Of a stretch of DNA of 64,000 bases, positions 1-9,339 are shown piece by piece. This DNA comes from Sphaerochaeta pleomorpha str. Grapes (lineage in GTDB: Bacteria; Spirochaetota; Spirochaetia; Sphaerochaetales; Sphaerochaetaceae), in NCBI RefSeq assembly GCF_000236685.1, contig NC_016633.1:930001-994000 (forward strand), written 5' to 3'. A program made the translations under genes and the position numbers. The notes under the pieces were generated by a model that ran no database searches, was not told the origin of the DNA, and saw only the letters and a list, made by a program, of their open reading frames with translations. The number at the start of each line of letters is the position of its first letter. Within the stretch, counting starts at the first letter, position 1.

Positions 1-1360
1 CGAGCAGCAAAATTGCGAGCGTTCTCTGACTTTCGCTGTCTTGTTGGATTGGACGAAGACAATGGGTATGCTGCTCGATGGAGAGCTGGCCCTTCTCGAT
101 GCAGTGCAGGCAGTTCTTTGCAAAGGTAATATCTTCGGCAGTATAGAACAGCTTACAGGGAAATATGGAACGACAAGCTTCCTTGGTTTCCTGGATGGTA
201 AGATAGGCCTGCCTCACCTCTGTGGTGGTAAGGGTATGTTGAATTGAAAATAGCTTGCATCGTAACACACCCAGTTCCTGGGCAATGGATTCTCTCTCCC
301 CCAGACATTTCCCATCAGTGAAGGCTACTGTGTGCTTTTCGTAGTTGTCACAGACACAGATTGCATAGTTTTCCTTCAGGATGCGGGAAAGTGAATCCTT
401 GTAGGTCGCATTGTTTTCTTCTTCTTTGTCCGGTATGAGTACCCACATCTCCTGCAAAGCGGCGACATCGATGTGGAACAGTTCGCCAAGACGACGCATC
501 TTGATAGGTTCGTCACGCAAGATAGTCCGTATCATTTCCTCTGATATGAACTGGTTATGCTGGGGATTCCAGATGTTGACGAACAACTGTACCACCTCGA
601 CAATCTGCCTGAGAATTTCCTCGGAGAGTACCTTCCCTTCGGTGTTGATGGTATGCAGATACATTGCAGGTCCTTTGCCTGCAGTAATCCGGCTTTGGTT
701 TTTCCACCAAAGCGATGGAAACCGATGGGCTTCCATCGCATGGGTAAGCGCAGATTCCGCGGCCAGCGGATAGGCAACGGCATTGAGCAACTTGTTGTTC
801 TGGTCAGTCAGGATGAAACTGGTATGCAATCGGTCGCGGAGCATCGAAAGCAGGGTATCCATGGTCCTCAGATGCTCGGGAAGGCGGGTCACCTGGTTCA
901 ACAAGTCGCCGGAGAACAGGGTCTGTTCGGTCCTGTCCTTGATAACTGCTTCCATGACGGAGGTAATCACTTCGCTGTAGCGGTAGTTGATACTGCCCTC
1001 GGGCATCACGATAAGGGCGATTCCGTACGCATTGGCGACATCGAGAACCCTTTGGTCGAGTTCCTTGACGATAATACCCAGGTAATACAGGATGACCCCC
1101 ACTTCCCCGTAGGAGGCAAGGTCCTTGAGAATATTACACTGGGCATCGACATCGTGGCGGATGTTATACCAGCAAGTCAGGGCAAGCTCGCTGCCGATGA
1201 ACCGGTTCTTCTCAAAGAACTCATCGAGCAAAGCCGTAGGCTGGGCATATTCCAAGACAGACACGGAAGTAACCGGACGGTCTAAGGCACTCTTTCCTGC
1301 AACTACCGTGGCATCCTTGAGGCAGGGCAATTCCAATAACTGGGATAGATTTACACTCAT
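1..1360 (-). CDS. PucR-family transcriptional regulator (C-terminus beyond window)
   Basis: The gene reads leftwards from ATG 1358-1360 and stays open to base 1, giving 453 visible residues. The first ~120 residues match the PucR N-terminal purine-catabolism regulatory domain (SVNLSQLLELPCL, then a DRPVTSVSVLE stretch), followed by a linker and a GGDEF-like middle region. The C-terminal PucR helix-turn-helix expected in this family would lie outside the window. PucR-type proteins control purine and other nitrogen-compound catabolism, which fits the adenine deaminase and xanthine dehydrogenase operons elsewhere in the window, though its targets cannot be read from here. No clear Shine-Dalgarno precedes the ATG. 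The plus-strand open frames over this interval are antisense shadows. Confidence 0.85.
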   Translation of the reverse strand, partial: MSVNLSQLLELPCLKDATVVAGKSALDRPVTSVSVLEYAQPTALLDEFFEKNRFIGSELALTCWYNIRHDVDAQCNILKDLASYGEVGVILYYLGIIVKELDQRVLDVANAYGIALIVMPEGSINYRYSEVITSVMEAVIKDRTEQTLFSGDLLNQVTRLPEHLRTMDTLLSMLRDRLHTSFILTDQNNKLLNAVAYPLAAESALTHAMEAHRFPSLWWKNQSRITAGKGPAMYLHTINTEGKVLSEEILRQIVEVVQLFVNIWNPQHNQFISEEMIRTILRDEPIKMRRLGELFHIDVAALQEMWVLIPDKEEENNATYKDSLSRILKENYAICVCDNYEKHTVAFTDGKCLGERESIAQELGVLRCKLFSIQHTLTTTEVRQAYLTIQETKEACRSIFPCKLFYTAEDITFAKNCLHCIEKGQLSIEQHTHCLRPIQQDSESQRTLAILLL

Positions 1361-1628
1361 GTTGCTACGCTAGTCAATGTTGTATTATTTGTAAAGAGTA
1401 AAGGAATCGGTTTACTAATAACAGGAACCAGATACAGGGCAAATCGTTAAAGAACGACCTTCTTCATCAAAGCGAACGCTGTCAGATAGCAGACCCCAAT
1501 AGCACGCGGGTTTCATTTCCCTTAAAAGAAAATGACCGGAATTCAAAACAATGATACGATGTAAACACTATTCTTCTTTGAAAAATTGAATAGGTACATC
1601 AAAACAAACGAAAGGGATTTTGCACGTT
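1361..1628. other. Divergent intergenic region, PucR gene / sirtuin-like gene
   Basis: This 268-bp AT-rich spacer separates two divergently transcribed genes and must hold both promoters. I see no strong -35/-10 pair. The only clear element is an AAAGGGA ribosome binding sequence at about 1610-1617 serving the plus-strand gene. Confidence 0.5.
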
Positions 1629-2405
1629 ATGGACTACAAGAACCAAGCTGAAGGTCTTGAAAAGCTGAAAGAACTGGTTGAAAACAGTAAAAACACATCG
1701 GTCTACACTGCTTTCGAAGTTTCCAGGCTCAGCGGGGTGCCTGACTATCGTCTTCCCCATGGGAATGAGACTTCCCCCTGGCAAGGGATACAGATGGACA
1801 GGTTATTGAGTTGGGATTATTTCATCTCGCGTCCGGAAGTCGTCTATGCATGGGCAAGGGACATGTGGTTCTCCATGGAGGACTATGAACCGAATAGAAT
1901 TCACACCCTTCTTTCTGAAGGCATGCAATCGGGACGAATCAAGAATGTCATTACGGAAAACATAGACATGCTCCTGCAGAGGGCAGGTATCGGAAATCCT
2001 TTAGAACTCAAGGGTAGTCCCTATCTTTCCTACTGTATGAAATGCGGAAAACCTTTCCTTTATACCAAGGTGGCCCCAGTGGTCAAAGAAGGTGAAATTC
2101 CCTACTGTGACCTTTGCGGAACCATCGTAAGACCCTCCATTCTCTTTATAGATGAGCCTATGAACAAACCTATAATGAAAAAAGCCATCCCAGCATTTTC
2201 ATTCTGCAACCTCTGCATTGTCATCGGTTCTCCCACTCCCCGAAAAGAAATTATAGACCTTTTCAAGACTGTTCGCAAAGACAAGCTTGTAGTCCTCAGT
2301 CCAAGGGAAACCTGTATCGATGATCTTGCTTTTATCAAACTCAACGATATTGAAGGGGTAATGCGGGAACTCGAGACTAGTTTTCGCAAACCCCAACCTG
2401 TATAA
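1629..2405 (+). CDS. Degenerate sirtuin (Sir2)-like protein
   Basis: The 258-residue protein has the Sir2 fold signature: SGVPDYR near residue 38, TENIDMLLQRAG near 112, and two CxxC pairs (CMKC, CDLC) that would form the structural zinc site. Key catalytic features are changed: the glycine-rich GAG loop before SGVPDYR is absent (TAFEVSRL instead), the usual NID-x-LH histidine is Leu, and the catalytic His of the LHG motif is Lys (LKGS, Lys128). NAD-dependent deacylation is therefore doubtful; it may bind a nucleotide or act as an ADP-ribosylating class M-like enzyme, in which the His is also replaced. I prefer ATG 1629, spaced about 11 nt from AAAGGGA, over an in-frame TTG at 1620 that sits too close. 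It appears monocistronic. Confidence 0.72.
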   Translation: MDYKNQAEGLEKLKELVENSKNTSVYTAFEVSRLSGVPDYRLPHGNETSPWQGIQMDRLLSWDYFISRPEVVYAWARDMWFSMEDYEPNRIHTLLSEGMQSGRIKNVITENIDMLLQRAGIGNPLELKGSPYLSYCMKCGKPFLYTKVAPVVKEGEIPYCDLCGTIVRPSILFIDEPMNKPIMKKAIPAFSFCNLCIVIGSPTPRKEIIDLFKTVRKDKLVVLSPRETCIDDLAFIKLNDIEGVMRELETSFRKPQPV

Positions 2406-2660
2406 CCAGGGGAATATCCCGTATAAATGGTAAAATCACAGAACAGGGCCTTGATTCCGAAAATAATGGTGATTATATAAAAGAGGTCTCCATACCTCTA
2501 CCAGCTCGAGACGCTTCCCGAACTTTACTCTGGTTTCGGTTTTGTGCTTCCAAAACAACTGGCAAACAACTTCTGTACAAGGCAACGAGAGAACTCTATC
2601 AGCATTTTCAACTGGTATAGTCGCCTCTTTTTTGTGTGTGAAGGAAAATTTTTTCAGTCC
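2406..2660. other. Convergent intergenic spacer
   Basis: This region lies between the 3' ends of the sirtuin-like gene and the ABC ATPase gene. It holds a short GAGGT/ACCTC inverted repeat near 2484-2500 and a T-rich run near 2630-2655, but I do not see a convincing intrinsic terminator. Confidence 0.35.
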
Positions 2661-3426
2661 TCAGATTCCTATCTCGCGCATAATTTCCATGATCTTATCA
2701 ACCCTGCTTTCTTCTTCTCTCCCGTAATACCCAAAGAGTTTCAATTCTTTTACGATCTTCCCATCTGACATAAACAGTATGCGTTCGGAGCGCGAAGCTA
2801 TCTTTGCATCGTGAGTTACCATCACGATGGCAGTCCCGACTTTGTTAATCTCACCAAATACATCCATGATTTCCCCTGCGGTCTTGGAATTGAGAGCCCC
2901 GGTCGGTTCATCACAAAACAGAATCTTGGGGTTGTTCATAAGGGAGCGGCAGATCCCCGCACGTTGCAATTGACCACCGGAGACCTGTGAGACTTCCCGC
3001 TGTCCAAGCGATGCTATGCCTGCCATCTCCATAAGATCGATAGCCTTCTTTGTAATGGCTTTTCTGTTCTTGGGGTCTGAACGTACCGCAATTAGGATGA
3101 TATTATCCAGAATATTCAGATTCCTGAGCAAACTCGGCTGTTGGAAGACAAACCCCATAGCATTTCTGCGGGTATCGGCAAGTTCCTTATCCTTCATCTT
3201 CGACAGGTCTTTGCCATCAAAGAGAATGGTTCCTCCATTTACCGTATCCATGCCGCTCAATGCATACATAAGGGTCGATTTTCCAGACCCTGAAGGTCCC
3301 ATGACCGAAACGAACTCGCCATTCTTTACTGACAGGGAAACTCTGTCAAGGACGTTGTGCTCTTCCTGTCCAAATGATTTTACAAGGTTTTCGCAGGTCA
3401 ATAGATTCTGTACGGTAGTAGCCATG
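2661..3426 (-). CDS. ABC transporter ATP-binding protein (MacB/LolD type)
   Basis: This 255-residue ATPase has Walker A GPSGSGKST, a Q-loop (FVFQQPSLL), signature VSGGQ, Walker B ILFCDEPTGAL and H-loop MVTHD. The spacing and sequence are those of the MacB/LolD/FtsE class that works with FtsX-type permeases rather than with classical importers. The start is ATG 3424-3426 with AAGGAG 7 nt upstream; that site overlaps the stop region of the preceding permease gene, so the two are translationally linked. It is last in the TetR-MFS-permease-ATPase operon. The likely role is energising the large permease for export or envelope extraction of an unknown substrate. Confidence 0.92.
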
Positions 3427-3429
3427 GCA

Positions 3430-5748
3430 TTACTCCTTAATAGTATCAGAAATAGACAGGTTCCCAGAACTGGAAGTAGTGAGAAACGTTGCAAGTATCA
3501 CACAAGAGAGCAGCAACAAAGGCGAGATTAGATAGGCAGACAAAGGTCGTACGACAAAGGAGAATACTGTCGCCCCAAGGGATGCAATGATGGAACCTGC
3601 CAAAAACTCCCCGAGGGTGTTGGCAAGGACAGTGCCCAGTACGATGGCAAAAAACAGGACGAAGACTGAGCGGGAAATATATTGGATGCTGATATCCTCA
3701 TTGGTAAACCCAAGGGCCTTCATCACGGCTATGGGATAGCGGTCCTTTGCAATGAGCATCTTGATGAACAAAGAGGCTATAAGCGCTGAAACGAGTAGGG
3801 AAACGATCATTGCCGCAACCGAAGCTTTTTTTATCGACCCCATGGTAGAACCGAAAGTCTGTTCTATGTATTGCCCAACTCCCGATACTTTGGCATACGT
3901 AAACCGATTGCTATAGGTTTTTGCTACCAATAGGACAATGCCAGGGTCTTGCAGTCTCGCTGCGATGACACCCCATAGCACAGAATCGAGACTACTGGAA
4001 AAAGTTGCCTTGGCTGTCTTCCCCCCATTGGTGATATCGGAATATATGCCACAGACTGTAAGGGACCGTTCTTTTCCGTCATCCTTTAAAACGAGGGTAT
4101 CGCCAATAGTCTTGTCCAGTTCGACAGCGTTGATCGAGGAGAGTGCAATTTCCCCTGGATTTGCCGGGGCGTTTCCCTTTGCATAGGTAACAGGAAATAC
4201 GCTATGGTCCCCGAGTTCCACGTTGAGGTTCTCAACCGTCCCGTCTGCCATCGGCACTTCAAAGCGTTTGGTAAACAGCACCACAAAGGAATCGATTGTT
4301 TCGTCCGTTTCCATTGCCTTTGCAATTTCCCCGGCTTTGCGAGGAATATCAGACACCTGCTGAAGATCGAGGCGCAAGTCACAGCTGCCCATCCCCATAT
4401 AGGTTATGAAACTCTTGGAGGAAATGGTTGTATAAAGGTTCTGGGGCACGAGCATGATGAACGTTGCCAGGACAAGAACTATGAACATGGTGGCATACAA
4501 ATGTTTTCTTGCAAGTACATCCTTGAGACCGAGAAATACGTTGGCACCAAGGATTCTTCCCTTGCCCAGCGTAAAGCCCCTTGCCCCAGTTTTACAGCTT
4601 GGCTCCCCGCGATACCGTAAGGCATCTGCTGCCGATAGGTGTTTGAACCGCCTGAGCACATGGTTTACATAGGTTGTAATGGCAGTAAATACCACTGCTA
4701 TGCCGAAAACCGATACCAAGGGGGCGATGGCTGCGTTCTGGCTTTCCCCCAAGAACAACCGTATGTTTCTCAACATGAAATCTTGCAATGGCAAGGAGAG
4801 GACATAGCCGAGGATACAGGACAATGCCGCAATCGCGGCATACTTTGCAAAGTACAGCCCCCTGATATCGGAAACCCGCAGACCGATTGCTTTCATGACC
4901 CCGATCTCACGGTAGTCGTCCTCGATCTTGGCCAGTAGGGTGAGTCGTATGCACAAAAAAGCTATGGCAAGGATGAGCACGCTTACCAGCAGGATGATCG
5001 CTACCATGAGTCCGTCTGATATCACATTTATCAATTTGAAAAGCGGATAGGTAATCGTCGGACCATTTGCCTCAAGCCCTGCAGCTGTATAGGTATTCTC
5101 AAAGGAACCAAGCTGGGAAAGGTCAAAAAGGCGAAACTCAATGAGGTATTCAACATTGCCGGAAGATGCCAATTGGGCATAATCGCTGCTGCTGACCAGA
5201 AATCTCTTGGACGAAGAAAGCAGGGAATTCATCTGTGAGTCACGCAAAAATCCTGCAACCACAAAGGGTTTACCCGCTACCGTTACCATATCACCAACTT
5301 GGGCAAGCTTATCTTTCATACAATAGATGGGCAGATAGATAAAACCATCTGTAACCTGTATGACGTTACCGTCAAAATCCATGAGGTAATCGAACTTGTC
5401 GTTCTGCATCGAGAACCCATTGTCCTGGACGCTGTCGACAAGCGATTTTCCGTTTATGACAATCTGTGAACCTTCGATGTTAAGAAATTTGGCTACCTGG
5501 TATTCCTCGACCAAGGTATTCTGTTTTGCAAAATCATCAAGGCGAAGCATATCAATAGGTCCGGAATGCATCTGCATGAAATGCGGGGTTTTCGCCTGTA
5601 CCATGAGTGCATCTACGGCCCCACTCAGGTTGACACTGAGCATCACGGTAAGGGATACAAGTACGGCAGCTGAGGTGATGATCAAAAAGATGGCGGCGGT
5701 CATGAGTTTGCTGCTTTTGATGTCGTTTCTGATGATTCTGCTAAACAT
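3430..5748 (-). CDS. FtsX-like ABC transporter permease
   Basis: The 772-residue membrane protein has an N-terminal membrane helix (about residues 15-40), a large extracytoplasmic domain, a first FtsX block of three helices (about 245-375), a second extracytoplasmic region (about 420-610) and a second FtsX block of helices near the C-terminus. This duplicated layout is typical of 8-10-helix MacB-like or lipoprotein-type permeases. The motif EIGVMKAIGL in the first block, with its echo PIAVMKALGF in the second, is the usual cytoplasmic coupling sequence. It starts inside the end of the MFS gene (8-nt overlap) and ends 3 nt before the ATPase start. The substrate is unknown. Confidence 0.9.
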   Translation of the reverse strand: MFSRIIRNDIKSSKLMTAAIFLIITSAAVLVSLTVMLSVNLSGAVDALMVQAKTPHFMQMHSGPIDMLRLDDFAKQNTLVEEYQVAKFLNIEGSQIVINGKSLVDSVQDNGFSMQNDKFDYLMDFDGNVIQVTDGFIYLPIYCMKDKLAQVGDMVTVAGKPFVVAGFLRDSQMNSLLSSSKRFLVSSSDYAQLASSGNVEYLIEFRLFDLSQLGSFENTYTAAGLEANGPTITYPLFKLINVISDGLMVAIILLVSVLILAIAFLCIRLTLLAKIEDDYREIGVMKAIGLRVSDIRGLYFAKYAAIAALSCILGYVLSLPLQDFMLRNIRLFLGESQNAAIAPLVSVFGIAVVFTAITTYVNHVLRRFKHLSAADALRYRGEPSCKTGARGFTLGKGRILGANVFLGLKDVLARKHLYATMFIVLVLATFIMLVPQNLYTTISSKSFITYMGMGSCDLRLDLQQVSDIPRKAGEIAKAMETDETIDSFVVLFTKRFEVPMADGTVENLNVELGDHSVFPVTYAKGNAPANPGEIALSSINAVELDKTIGDTLVLKDDGKERSLTVCGIYSDITNGGKTAKATFSSSLDSVLWGVIAARLQDPGIVLLVAKTYSNRFTYAKVSGVGQYIEQTFGSTMGSIKKASVAAMIVSLLVSALIASLFIKMLIAKDRYPIAVMKALGFTNEDISIQYISRSVFVLFFAIVLGTVLANTLGEFLAGSIIASLGATVFSFVVRPLSAYLISPLLLLSCVILATFLTTSSSGNLSISDTIKE

Positions 5749-7024
5749 TGGCGTTCTCCAGTCTTTTCACCGCTGGGCTCCTAGCTAAAAGAAGTGAAGT
5801 TAAAAGAACAAAGAATCCGGACACTAGGATGAGCAACCCTATTCCCCTGCCCTCGCCTGTTCCGGTGAGTTTTCCGATGCTTGAGGCAAGCAACCCGCCA
5901 GGCAGGAGCATGGGGGTAAAGAGGTAATCGGCAAGGATTCCGGCAAGGGCAAAGGCCACTACATAACCAAGCTGTGAAATTACTCCGATTAGGCCCCAGG
6001 CTCTTCCCTGCACACTGTTTTCCAGGTTTTTCCGGATGAGTACGTCGATGCTTGTATTTGCAAACGGAAGGGTTGCAAAGAACAGGAAACCTGCAGTGCA
6101 AATCAAGAAGACATTCTCCCGCAATCCAAAGAGAGCCATGAAAATACCGGTACAGAAAAGGGAGACCGAAAGTATGTTTACATACCCTCCCCGAATGGAG
6201 AAGACTCCGATTAGTATGCTGGAAACAAGCATTCCGCTGGCACAGATGGTTTCAATGGTTCCCAGCGTTGCAGTGTTGGAAAAAGCAAGGATCATGGGAG
6301 TGGAGAGAATTTGGATAAAGCCCAAAAAGAAAGTGATTACGGAAGTAAGGAGGACGAGGATGAAGATGCCCCGGTTTCCATGGATTACCTTCCAGCCTTC
6401 CTTGAATTCTCCGATGAAGGAATCTCGATTTTCAGATGCATTGGAAACCAATCCTTTTCGCACAATCGAAGTAACTGAGACGGTAAAAAAGAAGGTGCAG
6501 ATATCAATGATGAGCAATAGCTTGATGTCCCAAATGGAGAGCAAAAACCCTGCCAAAATCGGGGAAATGAGGAACTTCGAGGAACCTGCAATCTGCACAA
6601 GGCCACTTGCTTTGGAATATTGTTCTTTGGTCAACAAATCTGAAACCGTGGCCTTGTAGGCAGGTTCCAATAGTGACGAGAAAATTGAACTGATGGTTAC
6701 CCCAACGTAGATCTGCCAGAGCTGTACATTACCGAGAAGCATGCAGCCAAGGATGAATATGAGGCCGAGAGCTGATAAGCTGTCGCCCAGGATCATGAGA
6801 ATGCGTCTGTCATAGCGGTCTGCAAGCACCCCTGCTGCGGGGCTTAACAGCAGTGCAGGCACAAAGGCCAAGAGAGTTAGCATTGCCATCAAAGTGGCGC
6901 TACCTGTCAGCCGGAAAACATAGACAGCAAGCCCAAATGAGGTCAGGCCGCTTCCTATTGCAGAAACGAGTTCCCCAGACCAGAGAAAGAGAAATTTCCC
7001 AAACGATGTATTCGAGTTCCCCAT
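5741..7024 (-). CDS. MFS transporter (drug/siderophore exporter type)
   Basis: The protein has about 12 predicted membrane helices and the MFS loop 2-3 motif GVLADRYDRRI near residue 60. It resembles the MFS_3/EntS-type exporters that often sit beside TetR regulators. I chose ATG 7022-7024 because the AGGA ribosome site is about 10 nt upstream; an in-frame GTG at 7031-7033 directly abuts that site and is too close. It follows the TetR gene by 12 nt and overlaps the permease by 8 nt. Combining an MFS pump with a MacB-like ABC pair in one TetR operon suggests response to a toxic compound. Confidence 0.9.
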   Translation of the reverse strand: MGNSNTSFGKFLFLWSGELVSAIGSGLTSFGLAVYVFRLTGSATLMAMLTLLAFVPALLLSPAAGVLADRYDRRILMILGDSLSALGLIFILGCMLLGNVQLWQIYVGVTISSIFSSLLEPAYKATVSDLLTKEQYSKASGLVQIAGSSKFLISPILAGFLLSIWDIKLLLIIDICTFFFTVSVTSIVRKGLVSNASENRDSFIGEFKEGWKVIHGNRGIFILVLLTSVITFFLGFIQILSTPMILAFSNTATLGTIETICASGMLVSSILIGVFSIRGGYVNILSVSLFCTGIFMALFGLRENVFLICTAGFLFFATLPFANTSIDVLIRKNLENSVQGRAWGLIGVISQLGYVVAFALAGILADYLFTPMLLPGGLLASSIGKLTGTGEGRGIGLLILVSGFFVLLTSLLLARSPAVKRLENANV

Positions 7025-7036
7025 TCGTGTCACTTC

Positions 7037-7657
7037 CTAATTGAATAATTGGCGCATGTAGTCAAAGCTGCCTGTTTCGGCTCCAAGGATTCGCTCCATG
7101 TTACAGATAAAGGCCGATACCTTTCGGACTGCCTCTTCTTCAGAATTGAATGAGGGATGGTCAAAGGCAATCTGGGAATAGATGATGAGCATCTCTGCAC
7201 TCTCATAGGGAAATGGAGTAGTGAACAACCCTTGTAAAACACCTTCTTCCACGATGGTGGAGAGTATGGGGGTTACACCCTGGACCAAAGCTTCAAGTTG
7301 CTTTTGGTGCATGAGTGCATTCTGGGGATTATGGATGTGTTCCAGTATCTCCTTGCCTTGTGATTCATCAAGATGCAGGGAACTAATCACCTGCAACAAT
7401 TTATCGTGTACTGAAAGCGAGCTATCAATGGCAACAGCCCCTGCTTTTTCCATCATCCCAGCAAGTATTCGCACTATGACAGCATTCATAATGTCTTCTT
7501 TGCCCTTGAAATAGTAATAGAGTGTCCCTTTGGCTATCCCTGTTTTTTCAAGGATATCCAGCACACTGGTGCTGTCATACCCTTTCGAGGAAAAGAGCTC
7601 ATAGGCAACATCGAGTATTTCGTTTCTTCTTTCTTCTGGTTCTTTGAGCGTGCGCAT
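7037..7657 (-). CDS. TetR/AcrR-family transcriptional repressor
   Basis: The 206-residue protein has an N-terminal TetR helix-turn-helix: AYELFSSKGYDSTSV, then ILEKTGIAKGTLYYYFKGKED around residues 17-60. The C-terminal ligand domain is unassignable. The ATG is preceded by AAAGGA at 7 nt. It is first in the operon with the MFS, permease and ATPase genes. A perfect palindrome lies 19 nt upstream of its start, just downstream of a good promoter, so autoregulation of the whole operon is the simplest reading. The inducer is unknown. Confidence 0.93.
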   Translation of the reverse strand: MRTLKEPEERRNEILDVAYELFSSKGYDSTSVLDILEKTGIAKGTLYYYFKGKEDIMNAVIVRILAGMMEKAGAVAIDSSLSVHDKLLQVISSLHLDESQGKEILEHIHNPQNALMHQKQLEALVQGVTPILSTIVEEGVLQGLFTTPFPYESAEMLIIYSQIAFDHPSFNSEEEAVRKVSAFICNMERILGAETGSFDYMRQLFN

Positions 7658-7676
7658 TGGTCAGTCCTTTATAAAG

Positions 7677-7699
7677 TATAGACCGACCGTCGGTCTATA
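7677..7699. promoter_or_regulatory. TetR operator palindrome
   Basis: This is a perfect inverted repeat with 11-bp arms (TATAGACCGAC / GTCGGTCTATA) around one central base. It lies between the predicted transcription start and the TetR start codon. GACCGAC-type palindromes are typical TetR/AcrR operators, so it is almost certainly the autoregulatory site. Confidence 0.85.
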
Positions 7700-7708
7700 G
7701 ATAACAAG

Positions 7709-7737
7709 AAAATATCCCTTATATTAAAAACAGTCAA
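7709..7737 (-). promoter_or_regulatory. Promoter of the TetR-MFS-ABC operon
   Basis: On the minus strand TTGACT (7732-7737) and TATTTT (7709-7714) are separated by 17 bp. Initiation would fall near 7702, immediately upstream of the palindromic operator, so a bound repressor would block initiation or early elongation. Confidence 0.7.
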
Positions 7738-7972
7738 GAGAGAATCCACTCGTCAGCTTTTACTCCGCAAGGAAACTTAGGCTCGACAATGATATTATGT
7801 GGAAATGCTAAAAATAATGATGTAGATAAATGAAATCTTTCTTCCTGCCGAATATTTCGCTGTTATATTCATCATGTACATTCTAAAAATTGGGAATAAT
7901 CCTTCTAATTCTTTTTAATTCACTGATTGACAACCATTTTTTTAGTCACAACAACAAAACATGATTGTAGAT
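7738..7972. other. AT-rich spacer, no gene seen
   Basis: Together with the operator region this makes 315 bp without a gene. The part beyond the promoter is AT-rich with stop codons in all frames. I see no RNA gene or terminator. It marks the border between the efflux operon and the accessory region. Confidence 0.4.
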
Positions 7973-9151
7973 TTAAAGGTGCAATAAGTATTTTCCAAAT
8001 GAATAGTTCACTATATAAAAAATTGTTGAGTAAAGCTCTTCCCGATCTATGGATTCGTTGAGCTCAGGAATAAAGGATGCTGCTTTCACCTCTATCATAG
8101 AGGTCCATTTATTGGAATCTGGTTGAAATTTATAGGGTCTTTTTTGTACAATTCTTGCTTCTTCTCTTGCATACTCCAAAAGCCACTGCTTTAAGTCCTC
8201 CACTGAAGGCTTCTGATAACAAGGTTGTTTCTGACAAAGGATTCCTTTTTCTGGGACATCCCTAAGGTTATCGAAATCTGGAGACTCATAGTAGCCAATA
8301 TAAAATGGGCATTTTTTGCATTCTTCTTTTAATGCGAAGAAACTATTTTTAGAGTAATGAATTTTTCTTGGGCAATCAGCTATCTTGGTTACATTACCAT
8401 CAGTTGTAATATTTGGCTTGAATATGATGTTTCCATCAATTTCCTGTCCGTTTTTAAATACATTCTTGTAAGTGTAGATAACAAATTTGTCATTACCAGT
8501 ATTTCTGTTCCAAAGATCCATTTTGCTTGCAAGCAAATCCTTTTTTCGGTTATATAACCATATCTTATGCTCCGTTGAATCACATAGTAGTTTTTTCAAA
8601 TCATCTTCTGAGAGAATTTTTTGCTTGCTGAGATCAATCTCTATGATGGATATTTTCTGGCTTTGGTAGTTAGCAACTTTTTCTGCTGAAACCTTGTGTG
8701 TAACAAAAATCTCTACTATCAATCTTTGGCCCTTGTAGTCAATAACGATATCGGGAATCATGTCAAAAAGCTTACATTCCGTTACTACGGATGCATCAGA
8801 TAAATCTAAGGTTTTTGCTAAAGGTAGAGAAAGCAGTACTTTTCTATTTGAAACAAAAACCGTGAAGCAACCATCTACTGCATATTTTTCTGACAAATCA
8901 GGTAACCTAAATCTTTTCTCTCGTAAAATGAGTTCCTTCGCAAGCAGGTGCATAGCAGTCTGATACCCTGTAGTGCAAGTTACTCCTGCTTTGTGGGCAA
9001 AATGAGCTATTCTCTTTTCTCCCTTTTTCACAATAACTTCACTATAGCAACCTGGGCAAACATATCCTTTTTCATGTGGTTTTGCCCTTTCGATTGGAAT
9101 AACTATGCCGTTTTTAAGAGCACATGGGAGTTTGAGATTGTTTCTAGTCAT
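7973..9151 (-). CDS. CoiA-like protein with predicted PD-(D/E)xK nuclease core
   Basis: This 392-residue protein begins with a CoiA-type zinc motif: CPGC at residues 32-35 and HFAH at 49-52. A restriction-like nuclease core follows: IPDIVIDYKG, then LIVEIFVTHKV around residues 145-170, matching the D...ExT/K pattern. A further Cys cluster (about 270-310: CPRK, CKKC, CQKQPC) suggests a second metal site. CoiA proteins act in competence or DNA processing; many stand-alone homologues of unknown role occur in accessory regions. I chose ATG 9149-9151 with GGA about 7 nt upstream over an in-frame TTG at 9163. It is a single-gene unit beside an Mrr-type enzyme. The nuclease assignment is motif-based inference. 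Confidence 0.72.
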   Translation of the reverse strand: MTRNNLKLPCALKNGIVIPIERAKPHEKGYVCPGCYSEVIVKKGEKRIAHFAHKAGVTCTTGYQTAMHLLAKELILREKRFRLPDLSEKYAVDGCFTVFVSNRKVLLSLPLAKTLDLSDASVVTECKLFDMIPDIVIDYKGQRLIVEIFVTHKVSAEKVANYQSQKISIIEIDLSKQKILSEDDLKKLLCDSTEHKIWLYNRKKDLLASKMDLWNRNTGNDKFVIYTYKNVFKNGQEIDGNIIFKPNITTDGNVTKIADCPRKIHYSKNSFFALKEECKKCPFYIGYYESPDFDNLRDVPEKGILCQKQPCYQKPSVEDLKQWLLEYAREEARIVQKRPYKFQPDSNKWTSMIEVKAASFIPELNESIDREELYSTIFYIVNYSFGKYLLHL

Positions 9152-9339
9152 ACTAAAATCCAATAATAAACAATTTTCAGGTTCATTTCCATAAGATTTA
9201 CCAAAGGTAACGCTACCTCCAATCAGTTACGAGAAATGCTTCACTTCTACCAACTTCGGTAAAAACATCATACAGTGTACATATTCTAAGAAAAGGGATT
9301 CTAGTCAAGATTTTTTATAAGAGGAATACACTTCACCAT
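9152..9339. other. Spacer between two nuclease genes
   Basis: This 188-bp spacer should hold the promoter of the CoiA-like gene. A small TTACC-AAA-GGTAA hairpin sits near 9199-9211. No coding sequence was recognised. Confidence 0.35.

Noticed and set aside
557-1285. Long plus-strand open frame of 242 codons
   Set aside because: It is antisense to the PucR-family gene, whose minus-strand translation matches the family closely; the plus frame has no ribosome site or family resemblance.
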